Source: Tubulanus polymorphus
Lineage: Eukaryota; Nemertea; Palaeonemertea; Tubulaniformes; Tubulanidae
Assembly: GCF_964204645.1 (NCBI RefSeq)
Contig: NC_134036.1
Coordinates: forward strand, 5,407,600-5,471,599
Direction: 5' to 3'
Length of the DNA: 64,000 bases
Below are positions 41,047 to 52,220 of the stretch, piece after piece. Numbering within the stretch: the first letter of the stretch is position 1; every line of letters begins with the position of its first letter. The notes beneath the pieces are model-generated. The model saw nothing but the letters and a program-made list of their open reading frames with translations. It had not been told where the DNA came from and did not search any database. The position numbers and the translations under genes were made by a program.

Positions 41047-41299
41047 TTTAGGTACCACTTGGTTTCCATAGACAAGTGGCTGTCCAATATCAATAGTAGA
41101 TAAAAACCCAGAATAAAACGAAAAGCTTAAACGAAACGTTAAGCTCTGGTAGCTTAACGTTTCAACTCAATTCTATGAGCCATTGTCAAAAACTGAAAAT
41201 ATGTTTTTGAAAATGGCTCATAGAATTGAGTTGAAACGTTAAGCTACCAGATAGTTTTTCTTTTTATTCTGGGTTTTTATCTACTACTTTAGGTACCAC
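41047..41299. mobile_element. Foldback element with ~90-100-bp arms and 12-bp flanking direct repeats
   Basis: The left arm (41095-41195 approx.) and right arm (about 41205-41285) are near-perfect reverse complements (for example TAGATAAAAACCCAGAATAA and its complement), apart from a roughly 16-base insertion in the left arm; the loop is about 9 bases. TTTAGGTACCAC occurs directly on both sides (41047-41058 and 41288-41299), like a 12-bp target-site duplication, although 36 non-palindromic bases separate the left copy from the arm. The transcript would form a long RNA hairpin. Confidence 0.7.
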
Positions 41300-41319
41300 G
41301 TTCGCTACTGAACACGTCA

Positions 41320-41698
41320 CTCGTATCAAAAGCGACTTTTAACGCGTCTAGATAAATACGACCGACGATTATTAAGCGAGGCGGCAATTTCAGACACCGG
41401 TACCCGCCGTTTTCCGAGACAGCGAAACGACAGCAACGGCAGCGGCAACGGCAAGCGTTCGCGCGTATGCGTCGTAAAGAAACCGCGCGCGCGCGCGCGC
41501 GTGTGTGGTGCGCTCCCGCACGCGATAAGGCCGCACGACGCTTCCTCGCGATCAGTTGCTAGTCGCATACCGTAACCGACTTATCACCATCAACCACGAC
41601 AACGACGACAACGACGGTCGAAAGTGTAGCACCTTCAACAGAGATTCTTGTTCCCGCATCGGACAGTAACAGCAACGCGTCGTGTTCGTCGAGTAAAG
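41320..41698 (+). promoter_or_regulatory. CpG island with probable untranslated first exon ending at 41698
   Basis: A CpG-dense block containing a (CG)n run is followed by CAACGACGACAACGACGG-type sequence and a strong donor, GAGTAAAG|GTAAGC. No long protein-like frame crosses it, so a 5' UTR exon is likely. The next possible coding exon on the same strand is the signal-peptide exon at 46152, whose ATG is preceded by a pyrimidine-leaning TTTAAAG acceptor-like site. Linking the two is inference. Confidence 0.35.
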
Positions 41699-42117
41699 GT
41701 AAGCTTTTGAATATTAGTTGTACTTATGGACGTATAGAAAGTTTTTTCCGTAATGTAGATTGAAGTAGGAATTTCTATACATTTTTTGCTCGATATTGCG
41801 TAAGATTCGAACCCGCCATAGGTTTTCAAAAGGTTGAAAGCGAAATCTTGTTATCGAGAATACGGACGAAAAAATCGAAACCCTCTCTCTCAAGAGTTAT
41901 CAAGCGAAATCTATTTATCGAGAATTATAAGGATGAAAAAGCTCTATCTCTCTCTAGATTGTCAGTTGTTGAAGAGGCGAGAGGGAGCCCAAAACGTCGC
42001 GGTTTCTTTTGATTTCTGGTTTTAAATTCTTGAAAAATTATTAATTTCCTTGTCTGTAAATTCGTATGTACCGAGTTCGAATCTATCATAAAAAAAATGA
42101 AAATCCATCACAAAGAC

Positions 42118-42300
42118 GACTGTCCATAAAAGTGTATTCTAAAAATTCTGTTACATTAGTGTTGGCCTACCACGAAGCGAGTTAGTGAGTTTAAGGTATT
42201 TCATGACGCTATTCCGCGCAGTGAAGAGTGCCCATAAAAGTGCCTGCTACTTAATGTGTTACATTATTGGGCCTACACGGAGAGACTTAGTTAGTTTGTT
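42118..42300 (+). repeat. Two-copy direct repeat, ~108-bp period
   Basis: CCATAAAAGTG, a TGTTACATTA block, GGCCTAC and GTTAGT recur in order at 42120-42190 and 42228-42300. An old local duplication; no function seen. Confidence 0.45.
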
Positions 42301-43975
42301 TGAGTTATTTCTGTTTTAGAAACATCGTTCCTCCCTACCTCTTAAGTCCGTTGGCAAATTTAAGTTTTTAGGCAAATTTCTTCGGCGAATCGCTCGCAGT
42401 GTGTGTATTTCGCCTGCGTTTGAATACGGGAGATCGAGGTTGACACGTTTAGGCGAATCTGGCGCGATGACCGATTCGCCCGCATTAAACGATTAAAATT
42501 CGTTGATAATTCAAATGTAGCATGTTTCGGTTCGCTCTAATCGAAGCGGCGACTGCAAAATTTGCATCTCCCTTGGCAAACTATATGCGACAAAATTCGA
42601 CGGAGAAAGCTTCGGCCAGGTTTTGCAACGCATCTGTTTCATATTTGTCGAATTCCATCGACCTAAACAATGAGTTATATGTCTTCTCAGAGTTGTTTGG
42701 AGTCATTTCCAAATTGAATTGTCCGAGTTAAATTTCAAGCCTAATATTTCATTTCGATTGAGGCCAGTATCAGCGTTCGCAAAATCAAAAAAAAAAAAAC
42801 GAAAAAAAATATATCCAATCAATTAGAAGTTTATGGAGTCGTTTTTAATCTCAAATTTTAGCGGCTTACGCATCTGCCGATGTGGCCTTTGATTGTGGCT
42901 TCAATCTTGTTAGTTCTTCTCACACGCTGCTCCTTTTTCGAGATAAGGCTTTTCTTAATTTTAGTTTTTTTTTCTCTACCCCACGAATACGCTTAAACGA
43001 TGAAGAAGCCTTCAGTAGCATTACAAAAAACCACGATCAATCGCCGTATAACCCTGGCTTCGTCGGATTAATAGTAAAAACGACGAAGCGATGTCCCATA
43101 TTCGGGCCATTATCTTCCCCGCCTTTGATACTAATCCGTCTAAGAAAAAATAGTTTTTTTCGTCCAAAATTCTAAATCTCCCCGAGGTCATACCGCGCGG
43201 AAGCTTCACCCCGTTTTGACAAGATATCCATCTCGAATGCGGGCTAAATAATAAATTTTTTCCCGCAGAAATGTCGTCGAAATATTTAAAAAAAAGTAAT
43301 CTACTCGAATCTACTCGTCGCAGAATTAACATTTCTTTTCGAAAATCCTTTTTTCGTAGGAATTACGTCGAAAATTAAAAAAAAATACATATTGAACCTG
43401 CGCCGGATGAGAATTCGAAGAAAATGGCAAAAAAAACGTCAATTTCGAATCTACGTAAACTAACAGGTTTTTTTCGTTAAAATCTGGTCGAAAATGCGCA
43501 GAATCTTTCTTGAAATATTGATAAGCAGAACGTGAACATTCAAAAGCGAAATATGAAAAAACCAGAATACCTAACAATCGATTTTTGCGTGCTATATCCC
43601 CCACCCCCCATTCCGAGTAAAATGTCTAATGACACAAAAACCGGAGACATCATTTTCACTGAAACATTCCAATTCGTCGTTTTTTCTCGGCTGTTCGCGG
43701 GACGGTCGAAACCCATCGAAATTCGCACGAAAGCTTTCAACACCGCGCATTTCGTTTTCCTTGTTGTTTCGCATTACGCGCGAATTCGATTGAAATTTCG
43801 CAGTTCGCGTCGCGGCCTTCGACGACGAATTACGCGCTAACAATTTCGAAGGATAATTATTCGCCAGTAGAAAAGAAGGCCGGCGTCTTCTGCGTACAAT
43901 TACGTTGGCGGGGAAAGCGTGTAAATGGCGAATACTTTGGAGGGTGGGATTGGTTCTTCTGAACTGTATCGCGAT
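42300..43975. other. Intergenic stretch
   Basis: No gene is recognised. Poly-A/poly-T runs and short open frames on both strands show no domain or splice context. Confidence 0.35.
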
Positions 43976-43979
43976 ACAG

Positions 43980-44141
43980 CAGTGGAACCTCGTTACAACG
44001 AATTTCACGGGACCAGAAAATACGGTCGTTATAACCGATAGTTCACCGTTATACCCGGTATTTAATTCATCAAATTGTCTCGATTATTTTTTTAAATCCG
44101 ACGAACCGTTTTATCGAGTCTGTATTAACGAGGTTCCACTG
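43980..44141. mobile_element. pogo/Tigger-like MITE
   Basis: The ends CAGTGGAACCTCGTTA and its reverse complement TAACGAGGTTCCACTG bound a 162-bp AT-rich element. A TA lies directly after the right end and three bases before the left end, consistent with a TA target site. CAGTG-starting TIRs with TA duplications are typical of the pogo branch of Tc1/mariner. No transposase is present. Confidence 0.65.
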
Positions 44142-44822
44142 TAGTGATCTGTAAATGAATTATTCATAGTTATGACCGCTGTCCTCGTCACGATCCGGAG
44201 AAGCTACAGTGAAATTGTCGAACTGAAAAAAAAAATTATATTCCCATGCCTGTCCTCTTTCTAATACGAGTTAATATCTTCCGATGAGCTTTTTTTTAAT
44301 CACACGATATGCCCTATTTCGGATTTCGAGGGTGCGACCATCCACGAAACAGGGCCTAAATCCGTTAACGATATCTATTGCCCATCGTAGCGTTATACCA
44401 ACTAGAAAACGCGATGATTTTACAAAACTTATACCCGATATTCGAGACGGCGGAATAAGAGTAAGGAAATAAATACAAAAAAAACTATCCGGTTCTATTT
44501 CTGATAGTTAAGGTTCGACGGCCCTGAAGAAAATTTCCGCGATTAATTATCTTAACGAATTAATAAGTCTCTCCGGATTGAGCGCGAGTCTTTATCGAAT
44601 TGGCTATAATTGGGCTTTAAAGTCAAAACCATCCAATTCATAAGCTCAAGGATATATGTCGCTAGTACTTAGCTAATTTACTGTGGGATCTTATGTCATG
44701 CAATTATCAGGATGGCCACTTTTATCTGACTTGCTTTTCCCATTTCCCTCCAATTTTTAGGATTACAAAATTCCCCGACTTTTTAAAGAAGTGATATTTC
44801 CCAGACGTTTTCCGAATTTCAA

Positions 44823-45002
44823 GGGGTCAGTTGCATAATCACGGCTCAGACTTAAGACCAGTCTAAGACCAACTTCGTTCTGTAGCCAATCTATCAACGT
44901 AAGACCAGTCTTAACTTTCTTTGTTCTAAACCCGATCTAACAACCTAAAACCAGTCTTAAAGACAACTTTATGACTTAGGTAATTACTGTGCAATCAGCC
45001 CC
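44823..45002. mobile_element. MITE with GGGGYCRGTTGCATA-type ends
   Basis: The left end GGGGTCAGTTGCATAATC and the reverse complement of the right end GGGGCTGATTGCACAG match with a few differences. Inside are repeated GACCAGTCTTAA/TTAAGACCAGTC pieces in both orientations. A relative begins at 59833 with GGGGCCGGTTGCATAGCC and has the same CTCAGACTTAAGACC interior. Confidence 0.6.
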
Positions 45003-46151
45003 AGGTGGTAATTGGCCACCCTTGTGATCGTCGTTCTATGTGTTTAACGCTTATCCAAATTCATTTTCAAGGTCTTTCCCTACGACGGCCGAGAACGGAT
45101 TCCGAAAAAAAAATCGACACGTTCCACGGGAGTACCCGACAAGCGAAGAGCCCAGACGGTCGGAGGGGATTTTCATCGCGGCGCAATCACGCGGAAAATT
45201 AACTCATAACGCGCGCCGTCGGTTAACACCGGTACCTCTAAGCGGCCAAATTAAAAACATTTTTAAAAGCAACAAAAAAAAAAGATCGAAGAAACATCAG
45301 CGCTCCGATTGTTAACTTTGACATTTTACGTAAAGTAAGAGCTTTCGGCGGTGACCGTAATCGTAGGTAGGCGGCAGCGACGGCGTTCGGCGAAATTCGA
45401 ATTTCAAATTTCGAAATAACGGTTTTATCGGCATCGATCGATATCGAATCGTCTGCCAGGTTAAACACGACGGCGCGTCATCTGTATATTCCAAGGGCAT
45501 CTCGTAGCTCCTGGGGAATAAATCAGAGAGAAAATAACAGGAAAAAAAACGAATTTATCGTCGCTTTACAAGCCGACTATCAACGGTTTTCCTACTCTAG
45601 AAAAAAACCGACGCCGTATCGAGTTAAGCGCGCATCGTAAAACGAAAACTGCTTGCATCTCTCCGCCGCGAAACGACGACGCCGAAACGCGAAACTCTTC
45701 ACTAACGACGACTGAAAGAACAGAGAGAACAGAACTATCCCTGACGGAAGGATTCAACCGTTTTTTGTCTTTCTGGGCGTTTCAGGTTACAATCGAGTTC
45801 TCCTCGACGAAGCGCGGCAACAATAGCCAAGAATACTATAGCCGAAGCTACGAAAGCGTGGGCTATATTTACATAATCGAAAAGTTACTTTACGTAAAAT
45901 TCCCGTTGATAAAAAGTCTGCCTTTAAATCGCAGTAAGTCGCACTAGAAAATATCTCAATATACCAGATAACTTTATCGTCGATAGAAACCGAAATATCA
46001 AGTTTTCGGCGACAAAAATTTCTTCGTCGTTAGAAGTAAAATTGTTTTGAAACGGGATTTTAAACCAGCGCGCGCTATATCGGCTAGATCGCGACCAAAG
46101 TAACTCTATACACACACTTGAGGAACCTTCGTCTTCGATTCGAGTTTAAAG
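45003..46151. other. Intergenic / upstream region of the exon at 46152
   Basis: CpG-rich blocks at 45060-45480 and 45570-45760 contain no recognisable protein. The final 100 bases (GCGCGCGCTATATCGGC, CTCTATACACACAC) could include core promoter elements or the end of an intron. Confidence 0.3.
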
Positions 46152-46242
46152 ATGAAGGCTATGAATTTCGTATGGACGACGTGTTTGGTGTTGCTGTCTC
46201 TGACGCTGTTCTGCCAGGCGGCGGGTTTCACGCTGTCCAGGG
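46152..46242 (+). CDS. Candidate coding exon: signal peptide of an unidentified secreted protein
   Basis: ATG at 46152 opens MKAMNFVW, then a hydrophobic core TTCLVLLSLTLFCQAA and GFTLSR, with a likely signal-peptidase site after QAA. It stops at CCAGGG|GTAGGT (donor at 46243), phase 1. GTAGGT is also the donor of intron 1 in the receptor genes of this window. A signal peptide followed at once by an intron is common in neuropeptide and other secreted-protein genes. The remaining exons were not found; the 57-bp minisatellite begins about 190 bases into the presumed intron. Confidence 0.5.
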
Positions 46243-46435
46243 GTAGGTGTACATATTTCCAATACGGATTATAATAAGCTATATGTTGTTTCTTCCTCTG
46301 TGTATATATGAATTCACATAATGTTGTTGTTCGAAGAAGTTAGGACCGTTTCAGTTACATGCGGCAACAAACATGTGGATTTCCAAACTATATCGTGGCA
46401 TGGTTTTAAACCCATCATTAGAAATTATCATTAGA

Positions 46436-46975
46436 CAACCTTTCAGTAACTGACCCCTGTACCGTGGTATTTAAACACTGGTTTACATTAAACAACCTTT
46501 CAGTAACTGACCCCTGTACCGTGGTATTTAAACACTGGTTTACATTAAACAACCTTTCAGTAACTGACCCCTGTACCGTGGTATTTAAACACTGGTTTAC
46601 AATAAAACAATCTTCCAGTAACTGACCCCTGTACCGTAGTATTTAAACACTGGTTTACAATAAAACAATCTTCCAGTAACTGACCCCTGTACCGTAGTAT
46701 TTAAACACTGGTTTACAATAAAACAATCTTCCAGTAACTGACCCCTGTACCGCGGTATTTAAACACTGGTTTACATTAAACAACCTATCAGTAACAGACC
46801 ACTGTACTGCGGTATTCAAATACTGGCTTAGTACAGTACACAACCTTTCAGTAACTGACCCCTGTACCGCGGTATTTAAACACTGGTTTACATTTAACAA
46901 CCTTTCAATAACTGACCCCTGTACTGCGGTATTATGACACTGGTTTACATTAGACAACCTTTCAGTAACTGACCA
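46436..46975. repeat. M57 minisatellite, array 3
   Basis: Nine to ten units of 57-58 bp. The first three carry TACCGTGGTA and two others TACCGTAGTA, breaking the TACCGCGGTA palindrome of arrays 1 and 2, so local homogenisation has created array-specific variants. Orientation is as in array 1. Confidence 0.9.
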
Positions 46976-47359
46976 TGATACGAAAAAATCTATTCACTTT
47001 TCGCTAAAAACCAGTAGCCGAAGTCCCGTCCGATGATTTAACCGGGTGAATTGAAGCGCTTACGTGGCAACAATGGAAATCAGCTCAGCTCAGTCTACGG
47101 CCAATAGGTCATTCATTCGATTGACGATAACACCTGATGAGACAATGCAGGGTGTGACCGCGCAAACGCGTGGATTTCTTATGACTTCGACTATAGAATT
47201 TCGTTGAACGCAATAATCGTAATTCGATTCACTGTAATTGAGTTCGCGTGTCACTGTTTTTACAGTTAACGATTGTTCTAACATTGTATACGTAATATCA
47301 TACAATGTATGATTACTCTAGATACTTTTCTTAAAGTTCGTAAGTCGAAAGTTCAAGTG

Positions 47360-47540
47360 AACGTAAAGGCTGGCTTATGGCGACAAGCAACGCGACGCCT
47401 ACCGACGCAACCGGGTTTATCGCCGATTAGCGGCAACTAGCGGTCTACGAGAGGCCGCCAGTTGCTGCTCTATCGGTCCGACATAAGCCGGCTCGCGACG
47501 GCAACCGACGGCTACCGACTCGTCGCAAGCCGTATCCGGC
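47360..47540. mobile_element. Possible short inverted-end element
   Basis: GGCTGGCTTATG near 47369 and CATAAGCCGGCT near 47481 are inverted copies around a CpG-rich interior with repeated CGACGGC/GCCGTCG-like phrases. The limits are unclear. Confidence 0.25.
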
Positions 47541-47699
47541 GAGTTGCCCATGCTTGATACTTGTGTCGCGATTTTTATTATAAAAGATCGCATCGGCTTA
47601 AAATCAAAGGCACTTAATAGACGTATCATTCAGTCCGTAAGCACGGTTTCGAACTCGATGGCATCGAAACTCCGCGCAGCGGGGCTAATTAGGCAGGGT

Positions 47700-47775
47700 T
47701 TGCCGTGAACGGATGCCTAGTTCGTCTCGCGATGTCATCGGTTCGAATTCCAGCCCTCGGCTAATGTCTAATTCG
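47700..47775 (+). repeat. tRNA-derived SINE-like sequence
   Basis: A box A-like TGCCTAGTTCGTC is followed 29 bases later by a box B GGTTCGAATTCC and CCAGCCCTCGGC, the order and spacing of a tRNA-type pol III promoter. The acceptor stem does not pair, so a SINE head or tRNA relic is more likely than a tRNA. Confidence 0.35.
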
Positions 47776-48109
47776 AGACTAATAAGAGATGAATTTGTGT
47801 AGCTTTCTAGGGGCTCTGTCATGTGAGGAGTTAAATTGCCGTCAGTGGCAATTTCACGGACTTTAGGCGAAATAGTTATCGGGCCAATAGACTAGGAGAA
47901 ATGTCCCGAAATCTTGACCAAACTCTCCGCACGTTTTAAAACGATCACAAGAGAAAGATGCCACGCACACCATCAGAAAGACAGACCTGTCCGAAAGTTT
48001 TTCGTGAGCTTTAAAAGCATTATATTTCAAAGTTTCGACCAGGCATACCCGGGAATACTGAGTTCTTCTATAGTATTCCGAAGACGACCCACGAAGGTAT
48101 CAATGAAAC

Positions 48110-48400
48110 GTCGAAAAAAACTATATCTCGAGGAAAATCGTTTTTCTTTGTCTTTATTTGTTGGCTTGGATTTCCGAAGTCGACTGGCATTTGAAACTTG
48201 AAAAAAAAACTATTTCTCGAGGAAAAAGTTTTTCTTGGTCTGTATTTGTTGGCTTGGATTTCCGAAGACGACTAGCATTAGAAACTTGAAAAAAAACTAT
48301 ATCTCGAGGAAAACGTTTTTCTTTGTCTGTATTTGTTGGCTTCGATTTCCAAAGACGACTAGCAGGATATAGTTAAAACTTGAAAAAAACTATACCTCAG
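48110..48400 (+). repeat. ~88-bp tandem repeat, 3.3 units
   Basis: Units contain ACTATATCTCGAGGAAAA, TTTTTCTTTGTCTG, TTGTTGGCTTGGATTTCC and GACGACTAGCA, with CTCGAG spaced 87-89 bases. Not seen elsewhere in the window. Confidence 0.75.
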
Positions 48401-48954
48401 AGATACCGTTTTTTGAGATTGAAATTGAAATCTATTTTCATCAAAATGTTGCATTATTGGACGACATTACGAATAAAAGTCAAAGAATAGAAATGTAACA
48501 GGACAATGGGGTTATACGAATAATATGGCTTTTTCTTTCCCGATATGTCGGGTCTATCGTATTGCACCCGGAAAAAATGTCCCGATACCGGGGATAGATG
48601 ACGAATTTGAGCGCGCGGTTTGATGACACGGTGTATCGCCGGGGCTTCGACGGGATAATCCCTTCTTTCCCGGCGCTGTCTCCCGCGTCCACCTTCGATG
48701 AAGCGATTCGTGATTACAGAATTTTTGTCGCGCGCCCGCGCTCGTCTCAAAATCTGTTTTCATTTCGAACGTCACCGTCGTCATCGGCTTCGACGAAAAA
48801 TGCCGGCGTCGTCGAGGCGGATGTTCGCTCCGGGAAAAACTGTGACATATATCTCGACAATAATAATCAAGCGCTCTTCCGACCGGGGAAGTGTTTGCCG
48901 ATTAGACTTTATGATTAGTAACTACACGACGACGACCTATCTCGCTGTCGTTGA

Positions 48955-49370
48955 TTTCAACGATTCAGTAGAATTACGATTAGTTTCTAATGACGACCTG
49001 CGCATTCTTAAAAAAACTTTAAATGATTCAGTGAAATTATTATGATTTACTAATGGCGACCTTATCATTCTCGAAAACTTTAATGATTCAGTAAAATTAT
49101 GATTAGTTACTAATGACGACCTTCACATTCTCAATGACTTCAAAAATTCAGTAAAATTATGATTAGTTACTGATGACGACGTTCTCATTCTCAATAACTT
49201 CAACGATTCAGTAAAATTATGATTAGTTACTAATTACGACCTTCTCATTCTCAATAACTTCGACGATTCATTAAAATTATGATCAGTTACTGATGACGAT
49301 CTTCTCATTCTCGACGACTTCAACGATTCAAGAAAATTATGACTGGTTACTAATCATCGATGACTTCAAA
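48955..49370 (-). repeat. M60 minisatellite, array 2 (inverted)
   Basis: About seven units of 60 bp, the reverse complement of the array at 30965-31430: ATTCAGTAAAATTATGATTA, GTTACTAATGACGACC and TTCTCATTCTCAATAACTTC. The inner units are the most alike. Confidence 0.85.
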
Positions 49371-50094
49371 AAATTCAGTCAAATTTTCATTTCGTCATAT
49401 CCTGGATGTTCATAAAGAACCGCGAGAGAACAAAAAAACCCACAGAGTTCCACAGAGAATCATATCATTCAAGGGGACCTACACAATCCAAGAAACCCGT
49501 GGTTCTTAATCGAATAATTCCGGAAAAAAAGAAGAAACCCAGGAATTTTCAAAGAACCCAATATTCCGATGTTCCAAACGTGATCTCGAAGGACCAAGAA
49601 CCAGGAGGGTCTTCACAGAGCCATCCGACAACCCTTTATTCAAAGAATGGTGGAAACTGGCCGCCCTGTGTTTAGTTAAGTACGGTTGATATCGAAAACG
49701 ATGTACGGAAGACATATACACCCGTTTATACAGACGCGCAGCGTGGTATCAGTTACTAGTGACAACCTGTCTTTCGTTTCGATGAGTCGATTGAATATTA
49801 GCTATCATCATCAACACTGCATCATCATCGTCATAACGGCTCTCAATCAAACGGCTTTTTTATCGCGCGGTTAGGTTAATCGCCGTTAAATCGCTTACAA
49901 ATTGAAATGGATCGCGCTACAGTGCGCTGAAACCAGCGCGCTGACGACCGACTGAGCGAGCGCAGGGTTAAGAGTGCTTCGACGCGGCATCTCTACCCGA
50001 ATAGTCGGCCGGTCGATGATATGAGAGTGTCTGGCAGTCGTCCGGTGAATACGGCGAGACTTTGACGGATACACCAAATATTCTTGAGTATGCC

Positions 50095-50430
50095 ACCAAT
50101 AACCTGCATCTGTTCTACTCGCTGCTCTCCCGCATACAGCTGTGAGGAGAGGGGGTTCACCGAGAACCTATTGCGTCTGTTCTACTCACCGCTCTCCCGC
50201 TACAGCTGTGAGGAGAGGGGGTTCACCGAGAACCTATTGTATCTGTTCTACTCGCTGCTCTCCCGCTACAGCTGTGAGGAGAGGGGGTTCACCGAGAACC
50301 TATTGCGTCTGTTCTTCTCGCCGCTCTCCCGCTACAGCTGTGAGGAGAGGGGGTTCACCGAGAACCTATTGCGTCTGTTCTACTCGCCGCTCTCCCGCTA
50401 TAGCTGCCTGGAGACGGGTTTCACCCTCCA
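50095..50430 (+). repeat. M66 minisatellite, array 2
   Basis: About five nearly identical 66-bp units with CTCTCCCGCTACAGCTGTGA, GGAGAGGGGGTTCACCGAGA and ACCTATTGCGTCTGTTCTAC. Three frames stay open because 66 is 3n, producing Arg/Ser/Cys-rich pseudo-proteins. Confidence 0.9.
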
Positions 50431-50464
50431 ATGAACTGATGTAAATCTCAGTGTAGAGTTAACG

Positions 50465-50545
50465 AATAAAACCCAGTTACTTCTGTAAAAACAGTTTTAT
50501 TGCCTTACAGTTTCGAGGTTCAAACTAAACCTCATCATCAGAGGA
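50465..50545 (-). mobile_element. Penelope-like element end with hammerhead-like core
   Basis: On the minus strand CTGATGATGAGG, a 6-bp stem (GAGGTT/AACCTC) and CGAAACTG reproduce the hammerhead order CUGAUGA - stem II - GAAA. It is followed by GGCAATAAAACTG, and the whole resembles the terminal repeats of Penelope-like retroelements, which are known to carry minimal hammerhead ribozymes. Stem III and stem I were not fully paired by eye. Confidence 0.4.
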
Positions 50546-50680
50546 ACAAAAAATACAACCATTTTTGTTTATTTTTTTCTTACCCGATGATAAACTGTTT
50601 TCACAGAAGGTTATTCGTTTACGGGTATCACCCCTTTGCGACTATTCTATAGTTAGTCGATATATCTCTACGCGCGGGGC

Positions 50681-51055
50681 TTGAACAGTGTCCCAGCAGC
50701 GATGCTCCCAGCGGGCAACACGAAATTGTTGACGGCGCTTCCTTCGCAACTCGACAATCAACTTCATTTTGTCCCGTTTTTGTTCCGCATCGGGAATAAT
50801 TCAATACGTAAGCGCGTGGCGTTTTGCCCCGCTTCGGGGCGTAACGACGAGTATAAATCTATTATAGATTATTACAATTATAGCAATATTACAATTAATA
50901 TTCGGACCTCCGGGGACAACATCAAAAGCGGAGAGGAATCGCTAGAATTCAGTATTCATAAAATTAGATCGTTCGAATCGACGGATCAAACGTGCAGTTG
51001 CTTTGTTGCTGCGAGTGAAATTGTATATATTTTAATTCCAATCTCATTTTTATGA
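50681..51055 (+). other. Open frame of unknown status
   Basis: A 124-codon frame starts with TTG at 50681 (first ATG at 50702). It has no recognisable domain, signal peptide or splice site; codon use resembles the surrounding DNA. I regard it as probably non-coding. Confidence 0.12.
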
Positions 51056-51129
51056 ATTTTGAGACGAAGGCTGACTTGCTAACGTGCAAACTGGCTGACT
51101 GCTTCAACCAGAATGAACCCTGGATTGAT

Positions 51130-51475
51130 GCGAAGATTACGTGAAAGACGGACTGACGGACTGACTGACTTGCTGGCTAGCTAGCTGACTGACTGAATGA
51201 CTTACTGACTGACTGAATGACTGACAGAATGACTGACCGACTGAATGACTATGGACTGACTGGATGGCTTCCTGCATGCCTGACTGACTGACTGACTGAC
51301 TGACTGACTGACTGACTGACTGACTGACTGACTGACTGACTGACTGACCGACTGATTGACTATGGACTGATCGACTGTCTGGCTAACTGGCTAACTGACA
51401 GAATGACTGCCTGACTGACTGGCTAACTGGCTAACTGACAGAATGACTGCCCGACTGACTGATATTACAGCCTGA
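51130..51475 (+). repeat. (GACT)n microsatellite region
   Basis: A perfect tetranucleotide run (about 51281-51348) lies inside a longer degenerate zone of GACTGACT, GAATGACT and GGCTAACT words. This is a typical decayed and re-expanded microsatellite. Confidence 0.9.
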
Positions 51476-51599
51476 CTGATCATGACCATGACCTACGCGT
51501 CGACGATTGACGAGTTCGATCTGTCGGAAACTGCCCATAATGGAAGACCATAAACAAATAACGCAAACGAGCAAGGGACGCTAAAAAAGATCGGTAAGG

Positions 51600-52020
51600 C
51601 GATATAGCTCTGGCCGGTGAGACGTGAACCTAAGTCCACGGAGCGTAGAACGCTTGATCGGTTAACGGTCGGTATCGATCAGGCTTAAGTAGCGACGAAG
51701 AGCCGTGGGCGGCGTGCGCGGCGACGACCCGGCGGTGTCCGGTGTCGCGCGGACACGAAGTAATCGGAGCCGTGCGCGTGTCAGCTCGCTTGACCGTTGT
51801 CCGACCGATATCTTTTGCTCGAGTCGTCTTTACGACGGTCGGCGATATTTTTTTCCCTCCGGCGGATGATACCAACAGGTGCGCCGACGAGGAATCCGAT
51901 CCCTCACCGGCAGAAACGCGCTGACCCAGCCGCTCGTTACCCAGGTCGCGTCGGTAAGGTAGCCGTATCGGGTAACGCCTGTACGTAGACGATACGGTGG
52001 CCGGGTCAGTGACCTGAAGA
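51600..52020. other. CpG-dense island
   Basis: High CpG density, several overlapping open frames on both strands and a GTCG|GTAAGG donor-like site at about 51952. It could be a promoter-type island. No protein is recognised. Confidence 0.3.
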
Positions 52021-52220
52021 CGCAAGTGCCAGACGTGTTATCAGCTTGATGGCGATGTAATAACCGGTTTATATCAATTCGCGATTGTATCTGATTTTCT
52101 TTTTTTTTTGCCCGATCATGAATTAGGTGAATGACTATAGTCTATCCTACCTGCTACTTTTTATCTTAAAATATGGATTGACCAATAATATGGTCGACTT
52201 TTATTTGATTTTATTCCTTT

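Noticed and set aside
49406-49675. Lys/Pro-rich 89-residue frame
   Set aside because: The sequence has internal repeated ACCAAG/AAAGAACCC-type words and no exon signals.
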